Of a stretch of DNA of 64,000 bases, positions 19,507-29,308 are shown in pieces. The position numbers and the translations under genes were made by a program. The stretch is from JADKCZ01 sp963786945 (GTDB taxonomy: Bacteria > Myxococcota > Myxococcia > Myxococcales > Anaeromyxobacteraceae), in contig CAWBAO010000001.1 of the NCBI GenBank assembly GCA_963786945.1, positions 310,001-374,000 on the forward strand, read 5' to 3'. A model generated the notes under the pieces. The model worked only from the letters and a program-made list of their open reading frames with translations, was not told the DNA's origin and did not search any database. Numbering within the stretch: position 1 is the first letter of the stretch; every line of letters begins with the position of its first letter.

Positions 19507-20565
19507 ATGCAGATCGGTCCCCACCGCTTCTCCGGACGCTTCTTCCTCGCGCCGCTCGCCGGCGTCTCGGATCGGCCGTTCCGCACCATCTGCCGGGAGA
19601 TGGGTGCGTCCTTCGCCTACACCGAGATGGTCAGCGCGCACGGCCTGCTCCACGGGACCGCCCAGACCCTCAGCTACCTCGACCGCGACCCCGCCGAGGT
19701 CCCCTTCGCCGTCCAGATCTTCGCCGCGGAGCCGGAGGTGCTGGCCCGGGGCGCCGAGGCGGCGGTGCGGGCCGGGGCCGGGATGGTCGACATCAACATG
19801 GCCTGCCCGGTCCGGAAGGTCTGCGGCTCCGGCGCGGGGGCGGCCCTGGCCCGCGATCCCTCGGCGGTGGGCGCGGCGGTGGCGGCCACGGTGGCCGCGG
19901 TGCCGGGCGTCCCGGTCACCATCAAGATCCGGGCGGGCTGGGAGGACGGTGCCATCAACTGCGTCGAGGTGGCCCGCGCCGCGCAGGAGGCCGGGGCCGC
20001 GGCGGTGGCGCTCCACGGGCGGACCCGCTCCCAGGGCTACTCGGGGAGGGCCCGCTGGGAGCTGATCGGCGCCGTCAAGGCCGCGGTCCGGATCCCCGTG
20101 CTCGGCTCGGGTGACGTCTGGACCGCCGCCGACGCGCTGCGGATGCGGGCCGAGACCGGCTGCGACGCGGTGCTGGTGGCGCGCGGCGCCTGCGGCAACC
20201 CCTGGATCTTCCGCGAGCTCCGGGCCGCCGAGCGGGGCGAGCCCATCCCGCCGCCGCCCACCCGCGAGGAGTGGGTCGAGGTGGTGATGCGCCACGTGGC
20301 GCTGCAGGTCGAGCACCGGCAGCGGCAGCGGCCCCACCAGCCCCCGCCGGCGGCCGAGGAGCACGCCGTGAGGGAGCTGCGGCGCCACCTGCTGTGGTAC
20401 TCGCGCGGCCGGCGCGGCGGCGTGGCCTTCCGGCGCGGTGGCACCCACGTGAAGACCGCCGCCGAGGTGCGGGCGCTCATCGACGAGCAGTTCCCGCCCG
20501 GCGCCCCGTGGGAGCTCGACGCCGGGTGGACCGCGGCGCAGGATGGCGAGGACGAGGATCCATGA
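19507..20565 (+). CDS. dusB: tRNA-dihydrouridine synthase, DusB-like
   Basis: This 352-residue flavoenzyme reduces uridine to dihydrouridine in tRNA D-loops. The TIM-barrel start is typical (FLAPLAGVSDRPFRTICREMG). The catalytic Cys is in DINMACPVRKVCGSGAGAAL; phosphate-binding motifs include HGRTRSQGYSG and GSGDVWTAADA. The ATG at 19507 is chosen because homologues start just before the barrel; upstream sequence has poor protein character. A TTAGGT element about 20 bases upstream could be a -10 box. Its TGA overlaps the ATG of the ZIP transporter (ATGA, 20562-20565), so the two are probably translated together although their functions differ. Confidence 0.93.
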   Translation: MQIGPHRFSGRFFLAPLAGVSDRPFRTICREMGASFAYTEMVSAHGLLHGTAQTLSYLDRDPAEVPFAVQIFAAEPEVLARGAEAAVRAGAGMVDINMACPVRKVCGSGAGAALARDPSAVGAAVAATVAAVPGVPVTIKIRAGWEDGAINCVEVARAAQEAGAAAVALHGRTRSQGYSGRARWELIGAVKAAVRIPVLGSGDVWTAADALRMRAETGCDAVLVARGACGNPWIFRELRAAERGEPIPPPPTREEWVEVVMRHVALQVEHRQRQRPHQPPPAAEEHAVRELRRHLLWYSRGRRGGVAFRRGGTHVKTAAEVRALIDEQFPPGAPWELDAGWTAAQDGEDEDP

Positions 20566-21372
20566 CCGAGCTCCAGTCCCTCGCCCTCTACACCGTCGCC
20601 ATCCTCGGCGGGGCCATCGCCGGCGGCGTGATGCCGCTGGTCGGCCCCATGCGACGCAGCGACCTGCTCCTCTCCTTCTCCGGCGGCGTGATGCTGGGGG
20701 CCGCCTTCTTCCACATGCTCCCCGAGGCCATCGTGCTGGGCGGGGCGGGCGTGGTGCCCTGGGTGCTGGTCGGCTTCCTGGCCCTCTACCTGCTGGAGCG
20801 GTTCGTCCTCATCCACATCTGCGGCGAGCCGGGGATGAACCAGGCCCTCTCCACCGGGACCATCGCCGCCCCGCACGACCACCCCGGCCACGTCCACGGC
20901 GACGAGGCCGGCTGCGAGGTCCACACCCTGGGCCTGGCGGCCTGGGTGGGCATGTCGATCCACACCATGGTGGACGGCTTCGCGCTGGGCGCCGCCAACC
21001 ACGAGGCCGGGCTGGGGCTGCTGGTCTTCGCCGCCATCCTGGCCCACAAGATCCCCTCGAGCTTCTCGCTCTCGGCCATCCTGCGGGCCGAGGGGTACGG
21101 CCGGCTGCGGGCGCTCTGGATGAACGCCTTCTTCGCGCTGATGGTGCCGCTGGGCGCCGGCCGTCTACGTCGGGCTGCGCGAGCTGGTGGCGGTGGAGCG
21201 CTTCACCGCCGTGGCGCTGGCCTTCTCCGGCGGCACCTTCCTGCACCTGTCGCTCTCCGACATCCTGCCCGACCTGCACCGGCGCGCCGGCTCCAAGTGG
21301 CGGCTCACCGGCGCGCTGCTGGCGGGCCTGGCGCTCATGTGGGCGCTCAAGCTCGTCAACCACGAGGCCTGA
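20562..21372 (+). CDS. ZIP-family divalent metal transporter (frameshifted)
   Basis: About 269 residues and eight membrane segments by eye. Family signs are the variable His-rich loop (DHPGHVHGDE), SIHTMVDGFALGAANHE in TM4 and AAILAHKIPSSFSL in TM5, which carry the metal-path His residues. One extra base near 21,159-21,163 shifts the frame; skipping it reads VYVGLRELVAVERFTAVALAFSG without loss, and the protein ends normally at 21372. ZIP proteins move Zn or Fe toward the cytoplasm. It is translationally coupled to dusB and ends four bases from the convergent Ig-repeat lipoprotein gene. Confidence 0.87.
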
Positions 21373-21376
21373 CGGG

Positions 21377-22408
21377 TCAGTTGGTGGTCCCGGCCGCGGC
21401 CGGGGCCTGGAACAGCGTGAGCGCGGTGGTCGTCCCGCAGGTGGTGTTGACGGTGGCGGTGAGCTGCACGGTGGCGCCGGGCGCCACGGTGACGGTGGAC
21501 GGCGACACGCTGACCGAGAGGACCTTGGAGGTGACCACCACGGGCGCCGAGGCGGTGGAGGTCGGGGACGCCGCGCTGGTGGCGACCACGTGGTAGGTGC
21601 CGTCGGTGGCGGGGGCGGTGTAGACGCCCGCCGTGCTGATGGTGCCGCCGCCCGCCTCGGCCACCGACCAGGTGACGGCCTTGTTCGTGGTCCCGGTCAC
21701 CGTGGCCGAGAAGTTGGCGGTCTCGCAGGCGAAGGCGCTGGCCGAGGTCGGGGTCACCGCCACGGTGACCACCGGCGGCGGGCCGGTCACGGTCACGGTG
21801 GCGCTGGCGCTCCGGCCCGGATCGGCGTGGCTGGTGGCCACCACGTGGCAGGTGGCGGCGGCGGCCGGCGCCGTGTAGACGCCGCCGGCGGTGACCGTGC
21901 CGCAGCCCGCCTCCTGGACCCGCCAGGTCACGGCGGTGTCGGTGCTCCCGGTCACGGTGGCCGTGAAGGTGGTCTGGCCGGAGCCGGCCAGGGTGACCGC
22001 CGGCGGGCTCACCGCGACCGTCACCACCGGCGGCGCGGCCTGGACGGTGACCACGGCGGAGGCGCTCCTGGTGGGATCGGCGTTGCTGGTGACCACCACG
22101 TGGCAGGTGGTGGCGGCGCCCGGCGCCGTGTAGACACCGCTGGTCGAGACGGTGCCGCAGCTCGCCTCCGTGACCTGCCAGGTCACCGAGGTGTCGGCCG
22201 TGCCGGTCACGGCGGCGGCGAAGACCTGCTGGCCGCCGGTGGCCACGGTGGCGCTGGGCGGCTCGATGGCCACCGCGACCCCTTGCGCCGCGCCCCCGGC
22301 GGAGGCTGGCTGGGGCGTGTTGGAGCAGCCGCTGGCGAGCGCCGCGAGGAGGACGAGGATGGCGGCGCTGCGCGGGGTCCGAACGAGGCCTGAGACGAGC
22401 TTCAGCAT
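21377..22408 (-). CDS. Lipoprotein with tandem bacterial Ig-like repeats
   Basis: This is a 343-residue exported lipoprotein. The ATG at 22408 is preceded by AGGGAGA at good spacing, and the lipobox is LAALASGCSN. The mature part is three near-identical ~85-residue Ig-like (Big-2-type) repeats plus a C-terminal half repeat. Each repeat has the pattern VTW.V.EA.CGTV...GVYTAP....TCHVVATS. Repeats 1 and 2 carry a Cys pair (CGTV and TCHV), probably a disulphide; repeat 3 has replaced both (GGTI, TYHV). It is presumably displayed on the cell surface. There is no catalytic motif. The four-base gap to the convergent ZIP gene leaves no room for a separate terminator. Confidence 0.8.
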   Translation of the reverse strand: MLKLVSGLVRTPRSAAILVLLAALASGCSNTPQPASAGGAAQGVAVAIEPPSATVATGGQQVFAAAVTGTADTSVTWQVTEASCGTVSTSGVYTAPGAATTCHVVVTSNADPTRSASAVVTVQAAPPVVTVAVSPPAVTLAGSGQTTFTATVTGSTDTAVTWRVQEAGCGTVTAGGVYTAPAAAATCHVVATSHADPGRSASATVTVTGPPPVVTVAVTPTSASAFACETANFSATVTGTTNKAVTWSVAEAGGGTISTAGVYTAPATDGTYHVVATSAASPTSTASAPVVVTSKVLSVSVSPSTVTVAPGATVQLTATVNTTCGTTTALTLFQAPAAAGTTN

Positions 22409-22699
22409 GCGGCTTTCTCCCTGTGTCAAACGTCACGTGACCAGGGGACAGGACCACGACTCGGGAGCCTGGAAACAGCCCCGTCAGGGGGAGATCCGTG
22501 GCGAATTTACTAATGGTTATGCATACTTGTAGTTCCTGAACCTACATCGATATCGCCGGCGCGGCCCCGGGCCAGGTGGCCCTGCGGGCCATGGAGGGGT
22601 TCGATCCCGGGTGAATCCGGGCACGTAGGTCCAGCGGTCGGGTGACACCCGACCACCCGCTACCACCTCGGGACCCGAGGGCGCAGTCATTGAGGTGCC
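22409..22699. other. Divergent spacer with an AT-rich island and no gene seen
   Basis: This 291-base spacer separates the divergent Ig-repeat and metalloprotease-like lipoprotein genes. It contains the palindrome GTCACGTGAC (22432-22441). An island at about 22,503-22,557 is markedly AT-richer than anything nearby (aatttactaatggttatgc at its left side) and could hold the promoters of both genes. Two odd-centred palindromes lie further right (listed separately). I see no open frame or RNA gene in it. Confidence 0.5.
22636..22680. promoter_or_regulatory. Two adjacent perfect inverted repeats before the 22700 gene
   Basis: GGTCGGGTG and CACCCGACC (22636-22644 and 22646-22654) flank a single A. 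CCTCGGG and CCCGAGG (22666-22672 and 22674-22680) do the same, with centres 28 bases apart. The second ends 19 bases before the ATG at 22700. They could be tandem operators, or hairpins in the leader RNA that affect translation. Confidence 0.45.
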
Positions 22700-23239
22700 A
22701 TGTGGTGCCCTCGTCTGCCGCCTCGTCGCCTCGACCTCGCGCTGGTGCTGGCGGGGCTGCTGGCCGCCTGCGGCCCTCGGCCGGACTTCGAGCTTCACGG
22801 CGTGCCGGTCGTGGTGGCGTCCCAGACCTCCTTCGCCACGCAAGCGGATCTCCCGGGGCGCCTCGGGTCCACCGTCGAGGCGGCGCTCGGGTACTGGGGC
22901 GGGAGCTGGTCCGACCTGAGACAGGTCACCATCACGCTGGAGGACGGCCGGTACGTGCAGTGCCTCGGCCATGCGTCCGCCACCGGCTGCTTCGACGGCC
23001 GCGACCTCCGCGTCTCCACCCAGGACCTGGGCACGCCGTTCGCCTGCGTGGAGCAGACGGTGCTGGTCCACGAGGTCGGCCACGCCGTCATCGGCGATCC
23101 CGATCACCTCGATCCCCGCTGGATGGACTTCGAGCCCGTGGCCGCCAGCCTGGAGGGGCGCACCGGCTACGCGCCGGGAGGCGAGGTGCCCTGCCCCCTC
23201 TTCGTGAGCGTCTGGCGCCATCCGCCCGCGGCGCCGTGA
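22700..23239 (+). CDS. Putative zinc metalloprotease-like lipoprotein (HExxH)
   Basis: The protein has 179 residues. The N-terminus is a lipoprotein signal with lipobox LLAACGP. The C-terminal half contains VLVHEVGHAVIGDPDHLDPRW, in which HEVGH fits the HExxH zinc motif and the downstream His and Asp could complete the site, as in metzincin-like or M10-type folds. Four Cys in the mature part (CLGH, GCFD, FACVE, VPCPL) suggest two disulphides, fitting an exported location. A GAGG motif precedes the ATG. It is smaller than most characterised metalloproteases, and no substrate can be guessed. Confidence 0.65.
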   Translation: MWCPRLPPRRLDLALVLAGLLAACGPRPDFELHGVPVVVASQTSFATQADLPGRLGSTVEAALGYWGGSWSDLRQVTITLEDGRYVQCLGHASATGCFDGRDLRVSTQDLGTPFACVEQTVLVHEVGHAVIGDPDHLDPRWMDFEPVAASLEGRTGYAPGGEVPCPLFVSVWRHPPAAP

Positions 23240-23263
23240 TGCGCCGCGCGGGCCGCGCCGCGC

Positions 23264-24547
23264 TCAGAACTCGCCGCGCAGGACCGCGCGCATCCCCAGG
23301 TAGCGATCCTCGGCGCCGGTGGCCGCGTAGGTGCCGGTGGGATCCGGGTCGAGCGTGTAGCGGGTCGAGGCGTAGGTGCCGAGGAGCCGCACCGAGAGCG
23401 GGCCCCAGATCGCCACGCCGGCGCCGATCTCCGCCTCCAGGCCCGAGGCCCCGGAGCCCGGGAAGTAGGCGGGGTCGCCGTCGATGAGCTCCTTCGCCGT
23501 CAGCCACTTCACCCAGCCGAGGCCCGCCAGGATGGTGAGCCGGCTGGCCACCCGGGCCTCGGCCGACAGCCCCACCCTCACGCCGGAGAGGTCGCTGTTC
23601 GGGAGGCCGGGGATGGCCGGGTCGACGGTCAGCTTCTGCGACACCCAGGCCACCTCGGGTATCAGCACCAGCGCGAGGCCGGAGATGGGCGGGGCCCGCC
23701 AGCGGGCGCCGACCTCCAGCCGCGTGAACTGGGTGGGCAGCTTCTCGCCGGTGAGCGACTCGGTCTCCAGGCCGACCGACATCGCCAGGCCGAGCCGCAG
23801 CCCGAGGCCACCCAGCGCGGCCGAGCCGCTGCGGGCCAGGGGCTGGACCTCCAGCGACAGGGCGGGGCCGGCCAGGCCGCCGGCGTCGAAGCCGAGCAGC
23901 GTGCCGGTGCTGGCCGAGACGCCGCTGTAGCTGAGCGTGCGCTGGCTGACGAAGAGGCCCAGCTCGGCGGCCACCAGCCACCGGCGCTCGGCGGGAGCGG
24001 CCGACCTCGAGGCGGGCGCAGGCGCCGCGGTCGCGGGGGGTGGTGGCGCGACCGCCGGCGACGGCGTGGCGGCGGGAGCCACCGCCGCGGCGGCGGCCGC
24101 GGGCTCGGCGGGACGCGCCGGGGCCGGCGCCGGGGCCGGCGGGCGCAGCAGCGCCTCGAGGTCCTGGTCCAGCTGGCGGGTGGCGCTCCCCGGAAGCCGC
24201 CCCGCCGCGGTCAGCGGGAAGCTCCAGGTCCGGGCCGGGCGGGTCGACGTGGTGAGGAGCGAGAGGCTGAGCTTCCTGGCGCCGGACGCCCCCGCCACCG
24301 CGCCGGTGAGGATGCCGCCGACGCCGAGCCGGCGCGCCTTGGCGAGGTCGGGCTGCTGCCGGGTGGAGACCTCCTTCCAGAGCACGCAGTCCCAGGTGCC
24401 ACAGAGCTGCTCGGCCAGCTGGGTGGGGATGACCAGCTTGGGATCCCCCTGGACCGGCCCGATGGTGAGCCGCGGGCCGGTCGCCAGGGCAGGCGCCGCC
24501 ACCATGAGGAGTGCAGCGACGATCACACGACTGGCCATTCCGTCCAT
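23264..24547 (-). CDS. Outer-membrane beta-barrel protein with periplasmic N-terminal domain
   Basis: This 427-residue protein starts with a signal peptide (VIVAALLMVAAPALA). The N-terminal part (~25-135) has a CGTWDCVLW Cys pair and looks like the TolB-N-type domain of CsgG-like or FlgO-like proteins (RRLGVGGILTGAVAG). An Ala/Pro-rich linker follows (~136-185). The remainder has alternating amphipathic strands (WLVAAELGLFVSQRTL and later) and ends RAVLRGEF, a C-terminal Phe typical of BAM-inserted barrels. The ATG at 24547 has GGGGGA just upstream; an ATG nine bases further in is also possible. Function is not evident. It is convergent with the metalloprotease-like gene. Confidence 0.7.
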   Translation of the reverse strand: MDGMASRVIVAALLMVAAPALATGPRLTIGPVQGDPKLVIPTQLAEQLCGTWDCVLWKEVSTRQQPDLAKARRLGVGGILTGAVAGASGARKLSLSLLTTSTRPARTWSFPLTAAGRLPGSATRQLDQDLEALLRPPAPAPAPARPAEPAAAAAAVAPAATPSPAVAPPPPATAAPAPASRSAAPAERRWLVAAELGLFVSQRTLSYSGVSASTGTLLGFDAGGLAGPALSLEVQPLARSGSAALGGLGLRLGLAMSVGLETESLTGEKLPTQFTRLEVGARWRAPPISGLALVLIPEVAWVSQKLTVDPAIPGLPNSDLSGVRVGLSAEARVASRLTILAGLGWVKWLTAKELIDGDPAYFPGSGASGLEAEIGAGVAIWGPLSVRLLGTYASTRYTLDPDPTGTYAATGAEDRYLGMRAVLRGEF

Positions 24548-24632
24548 GGGTCCCCCGCGGTGCCGCCCGGTCCATCGACATGAAAGCCCCCGGCCGCCGC
24601 GGCTGCAAGGGCCACGGCGGGGCGGGCCCCGG

Positions 24633-24995
24633 TCAGCCCACCGTCACCTTCTTCACCCCGCGGGCCTCGAGGAGCCTGGCGATCCGCTCGCGGATGTCCC
24701 CCTGCAGCACCAGCGCCCCGCCCTCGACGGCCCCGCCGCAGCCGAGCGCCCGCTTCAGCTCGCCGAGCCAGGCCTCCAGCTGGCGCGGTGGCAGGTCGAG
24801 CTTCTCCACCACCGTCACGGTCCTCCCGCCACGCCCGGCCCGCTCCATGCGGACCACCGCTCGCGCCGGCGGCGGACGGCCGGCCGGCGGCGCGGGGGCC
24901 GCGGGCCCGGGCGGGAGCTCGGCCCGCCTCGCGGCCAGTCCGGCCAGTGCGGCATGGAAGGGGGCCGGCGGCGGGGCCGGGTCTCGGGTGGCCAT
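24633..24995 (-). CDS. SUI1-domain protein (bacterial eIF1/YciH-like)
   Basis: This is a 120-residue protein. The C-terminal 75 residues form the SUI1 fold seen in eIF1 and E. coli YciH: RTVTVVEKLDLPPRQLEAWL, LKRALGCGGAVEGGALVLQG and IRERIARLLEARGVKKVTVG. Canonical SUI1 proteins carry the same LKKxLGCGG and VQGD pattern. The N-terminal ~45 residues are Pro/Ala-rich and look disordered. The ATG at 24995 is the first one that avoids an even longer Pro-rich extension. These proteins can influence initiation-codon choice in bacteria in vitro; the cellular role is uncertain. Its promoter would be in the 120-base gap before thrH, from which it diverges. Confidence 0.88.
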   Translation of the reverse strand: MATRDPAPPPAPFHAALAGLAARRAELPPGPAAPAPPAGRPPPARAVVRMERAGRGGRTVTVVEKLDLPPRQLEAWLGELKRALGCGGAVEGGALVLQGDIRERIARLLEARGVKKVTVG

Positions 24996-25075
24996 GGCCG
25001 CCCGATGATGGCACGGCGCCGGCCGGCGGCCGGCCGGGGATTTCATGGGTGCGCGTGCTGGTGGCGCGGGTTTGC

Positions 25076-25081
25076 TAGGAT
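25076..25081 (+). promoter_or_regulatory. Candidate extended -10 (TGCTAGGAT) for thrH
   Basis: TAGGAT is preceded by TGC, the extended -10 arrangement, and lies 38 bases before the GTG start of the downstream gene. The same CTAGGAT sequence occurs just before the giant TPR gene at 52247. No convincing -35 is visible. Confidence 0.35.
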
Positions 25082-25118
25082 GGCCGCTCCACCCGCCTCC
25101 TGCCGAGGAGCCTCCCAG

Positions 25119-25733
25119 GTGCAGATCGTCTGCCTCGACCTCGAGGGCGTGCTCGTCCCCGAGATTCGGATCGCCTTCGCCGAGCGCACCGGCATCCCCG
25201 AGCTGCGCCGCACCACGCGCGACGAGCCGGACTACGACAAGCTGATGCGCTTCCGGCTCGACCTGCTGCGCCGCCACCGGCTCGGCCTGAAGGACATCCA
25301 GCAGGTGATCGCCGGGATGGCCCCCGAGCCCGGGGCGCGCCAGTTCCTGGACTCGCTGCGGCTGGCCTACCAGGTGGTGATCCTCTCCGACACCTTCTAC
25401 GAGTTCGCCATGCCGCTCATGGCGCAGCTCAACCAGCCCACCCTGTTCTGCCACCGGCTGGAGGCCGACGCGTCCGGGTTCGTGGCCGGCTACCACCTGC
25501 GCCTGCCCGACCAGAAGCGGGCCGCGGTCCGGGCCTTCAAGGGGCTCAACTTCAAGGTCATCGCCGGCGGGGACTCCTACAACGACACCGCCATGCTGGG
25601 CGAGGCGCACGCCGGCATCCTCTTCCGGCCGCCGCAGAACGTCATCGCCGAGTTCCCCCAGTTCCCGGTGGTGCAGGACTACCCGGGGCTGCGCGCCGCC
25701 ATCGACGCGGCCAGCGCCCGGATCGGCGGCTGA
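25119..25733 (+). CDS. thrH: ThrH-like phosphoserine phosphatase / homoserine phosphotransferase
   Basis: This 204-residue HAD-family enzyme has motif I as CLDLEGVLVPEI, with the DxE variant that marks ThrH; ordinary SerB has DxD. Motif II is VILSDTFYEF, and motif III/IV is KVIAGGDSYNDTAMLGEAHAG. In Pseudomonas, ThrH moves phosphate from phosphoserine to homoserine and can bypass SerB or ThrB. The GTG start at 25119 has GAGGAG eight bases upstream and places motif I at residue 6, as in the family. It sits alone with its own candidate promoter, followed after 16 bases by the CHAD-CYTH gene. Confidence 0.92.
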   Translation: MQIVCLDLEGVLVPEIRIAFAERTGIPELRRTTRDEPDYDKLMRFRLDLLRRHRLGLKDIQQVIAGMAPEPGARQFLDSLRLAYQVVILSDTFYEFAMPLMAQLNQPTLFCHRLEADASGFVAGYHLRLPDQKRAAVRAFKGLNFKVIAGGDSYNDTAMLGEAHAGILFRPPQNVIAEFPQFPVVQDYPGLRAAIDAASARIGG

Positions 25734-25749
25734 CCCGGAGGGACCCCGC

Positions 25750-27171
25750 ATGCGCCTCGACCCGGAACTCCTCGAAGGCCCCCCGGCCGCCGGCGCCCGC
25801 GTGCTGGCCCTGGGCCGGCTCGCCGACGCCGAGGAGGCGGCCACCCGGCTCGGCGATCCCGCCGACCTCGAGGCGCTCCACGACTTCCGCGTCGCGGTCC
25901 GCCGCCTCCGCTCCACGCTGCGCCCGCTGGCCCCGGCGCTGGAGGGGGTGCTCACCGGGAGGCAGCGGCGGCGGCTCGCCAGGCTGGCCCGGCGCACCAA
26001 CCCGGCCCGCGACGCCGAGGTGCTGGTGGCCTGGCTCGGCGAGGCGCGCGGCCGGCTGGCCGCCCCGTATCGCGGCGCGCTCGACTGGCTGCTCGACCGC
26101 GTCGAGCGCCGCCGCGCCGAGGGGGCTCGCGACGTCCTCGAGGTGGCCCTGCCCCGCTTCCGGCGGCTGGCCCCCCGCCTCGGCCGCCGGCTCTCGGCCC
26201 GGCCGCCCGCCGGCGCCTCCGCCCCGACCACCCTGGCCGCGCTCCTGGCCAGCGCCCTGCGCGCCCAGGTCCGCGAGCTGCGCGAGGCGCTCGGCGCGGT
26301 GGTGGGCGGCGAGGACGCGGCCGGGCTGCACCGGGCCCGCATCGAGGGGAAGCGGCTCCGCTACCTGCTCGAGCCGCTGCGCGGCGTGGCCGGCGCCGAC
26401 GCCGCCGCGGCGGTGGACGCGCTCAAGGGGCTCCAGGAGCTGCTGGGCCGGTGGCACGACCTGCACCAGGCGCGCGAGGCGCTGGCCGGGGCGCTGCTGG
26501 AGGCGGCCGCCGACCGGGCCCGCCGCGACCGCGGCGCACCGAGCGGCGACCTGCGACCCGGGCTGCTGGCCATCGACCAGCTGGCGGCCCGCGAGGCCGA
26601 CGAGACCTACGGCCGGCTGGCCGGGAGCTACCTGCGGGGGCGCGCCACCGGCGTCCTCGACCTCGCCTACGCGGTGGTGGCGGGGCTGGAAGGGGCGCCG
26701 GACGCGGAGGCGGCGGACGCCGCGGCGGTCGCGTCGGAGCGGCGCCTGCTCCTGGCCGGCCTGCCGCCGGAGGCCGGCGGCGGCGAGGCCGTGGAGACCG
26801 AGCTGGGCTGGCTCCCGGGCGAGAAGGAGCGCGTCGGCCTGGCCCGCTCGGCGTCGGGCGAGGGGTGGTTCCGCGAGCGCGCCGCGCCGCGCGGCGCGAT
26901 CCAGATCGAGTCGATCTCGCGCGCCGACTTCGAGGCCTGGTGGCCGCTCACCGAGGGGCGGCGACTGGCCCGACGCGTCCACCGGATCGAGGCCCTCCCG
27001 GGCTGGCGCTTCGAGGAGTTCACCGACCGCCGGCTGGTGCTGGCGGTGGTGGAGGCGGGGGCCGACGCCGCCACCCCGGCCTGGCTGGAGCCGGCGGTGG
27101 TGCGCGAGGTCACCGGCGAGCGCGCCTACCGCGACGAGGCGCTGGCCCGCCGCGCCCCCCGCCGCGGCTGA
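25750..27171 (+). CDS. CHAD domain protein with a C-terminal divergent CYTH domain
   Basis: This protein has 473 residues. Residues ~15-300 form a CHAD domain, a His/Arg-rich helical polyphosphate-binding module (LHDFRVAVRRLRSTLRPL; LHRARIEGKRLRYLLEPL). Residues ~330-473 resemble a CYTH triphosphatase-type domain: SERRLLLAGLP at its start, ARRVHRIEALPGWRFEEFTDRRLVL, then a close to EVTGERAYRDEALAR. The ExExK metal motif at the CYTH start is degenerate (SERRL), so catalysis is doubtful. In most fused proteins CYTH comes first and CHAD second; here the order is reversed. A role with polyphosphate is the family expectation. ATG at 25750 follows GGAGGGA. Confidence 0.82.
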   Translation: MRLDPELLEGPPAAGARVLALGRLADAEEAATRLGDPADLEALHDFRVAVRRLRSTLRPLAPALEGVLTGRQRRRLARLARRTNPARDAEVLVAWLGEARGRLAAPYRGALDWLLDRVERRRAEGARDVLEVALPRFRRLAPRLGRRLSARPPAGASAPTTLAALLASALRAQVRELREALGAVVGGEDAAGLHRARIEGKRLRYLLEPLRGVAGADAAAAVDALKGLQELLGRWHDLHQAREALAGALLEAAADRARRDRGAPSGDLRPGLLAIDQLAAREADETYGRLAGSYLRGRATGVLDLAYAVVAGLEGAPDAEAADAAAVASERRLLLAGLPPEAGGGEAVETELGWLPGEKERVGLARSASGEGWFRERAAPRGAIQIESISRADFEAWWPLTEGRRLARRVHRIEALPGWRFEEFTDRRLVLAVVEAGADAATPAWLEPAVVREVTGERAYRDEALARRAPRRG

Positions 27172-27210
27172 GCCGGTTCGCGCCGGTGGCGGGGCGTGAC
27201 CGGAGGGGGG

Positions 27211-27230
27211 GCGCCGGTCTATACCGGCGC
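27211..27230. promoter_or_regulatory. Inverted repeat overlapping a -10-like TATACC, just before tgt
   Basis: GCGCCGGT (27211-27218) and ACCGGCGC (27223-27230) are perfect 8-bp arms around CTAT. The right arm ends six bases before the ATG at 27237, and no Shine-Dalgarno motif is present. TATACC inside the repeat could be a -10 box for a leaderless transcript with the palindrome as operator. Alternatively the hairpin could block the ribosome site of a longer mRNA. Confidence 0.4.
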
Positions 27231-27236
27231 GGCGCC

Positions 27237-29237
<2,001 letters not shown>

Positions 29238-29308
29238 GCCACCTTTCCCGACCCCGGCCACCGATCGGAATCTCGCACCGGCGATCCGGCTCTGCTAGTG
29301 GATGGGAC

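Noticed and set aside
22600..22613. GGGGTTCGATCCC, resembling a tRNA T-arm
   Set aside because: The flanking sequence does not form a T-stem of five pairs, and no acceptor, D or anticodon arm can be built around it.
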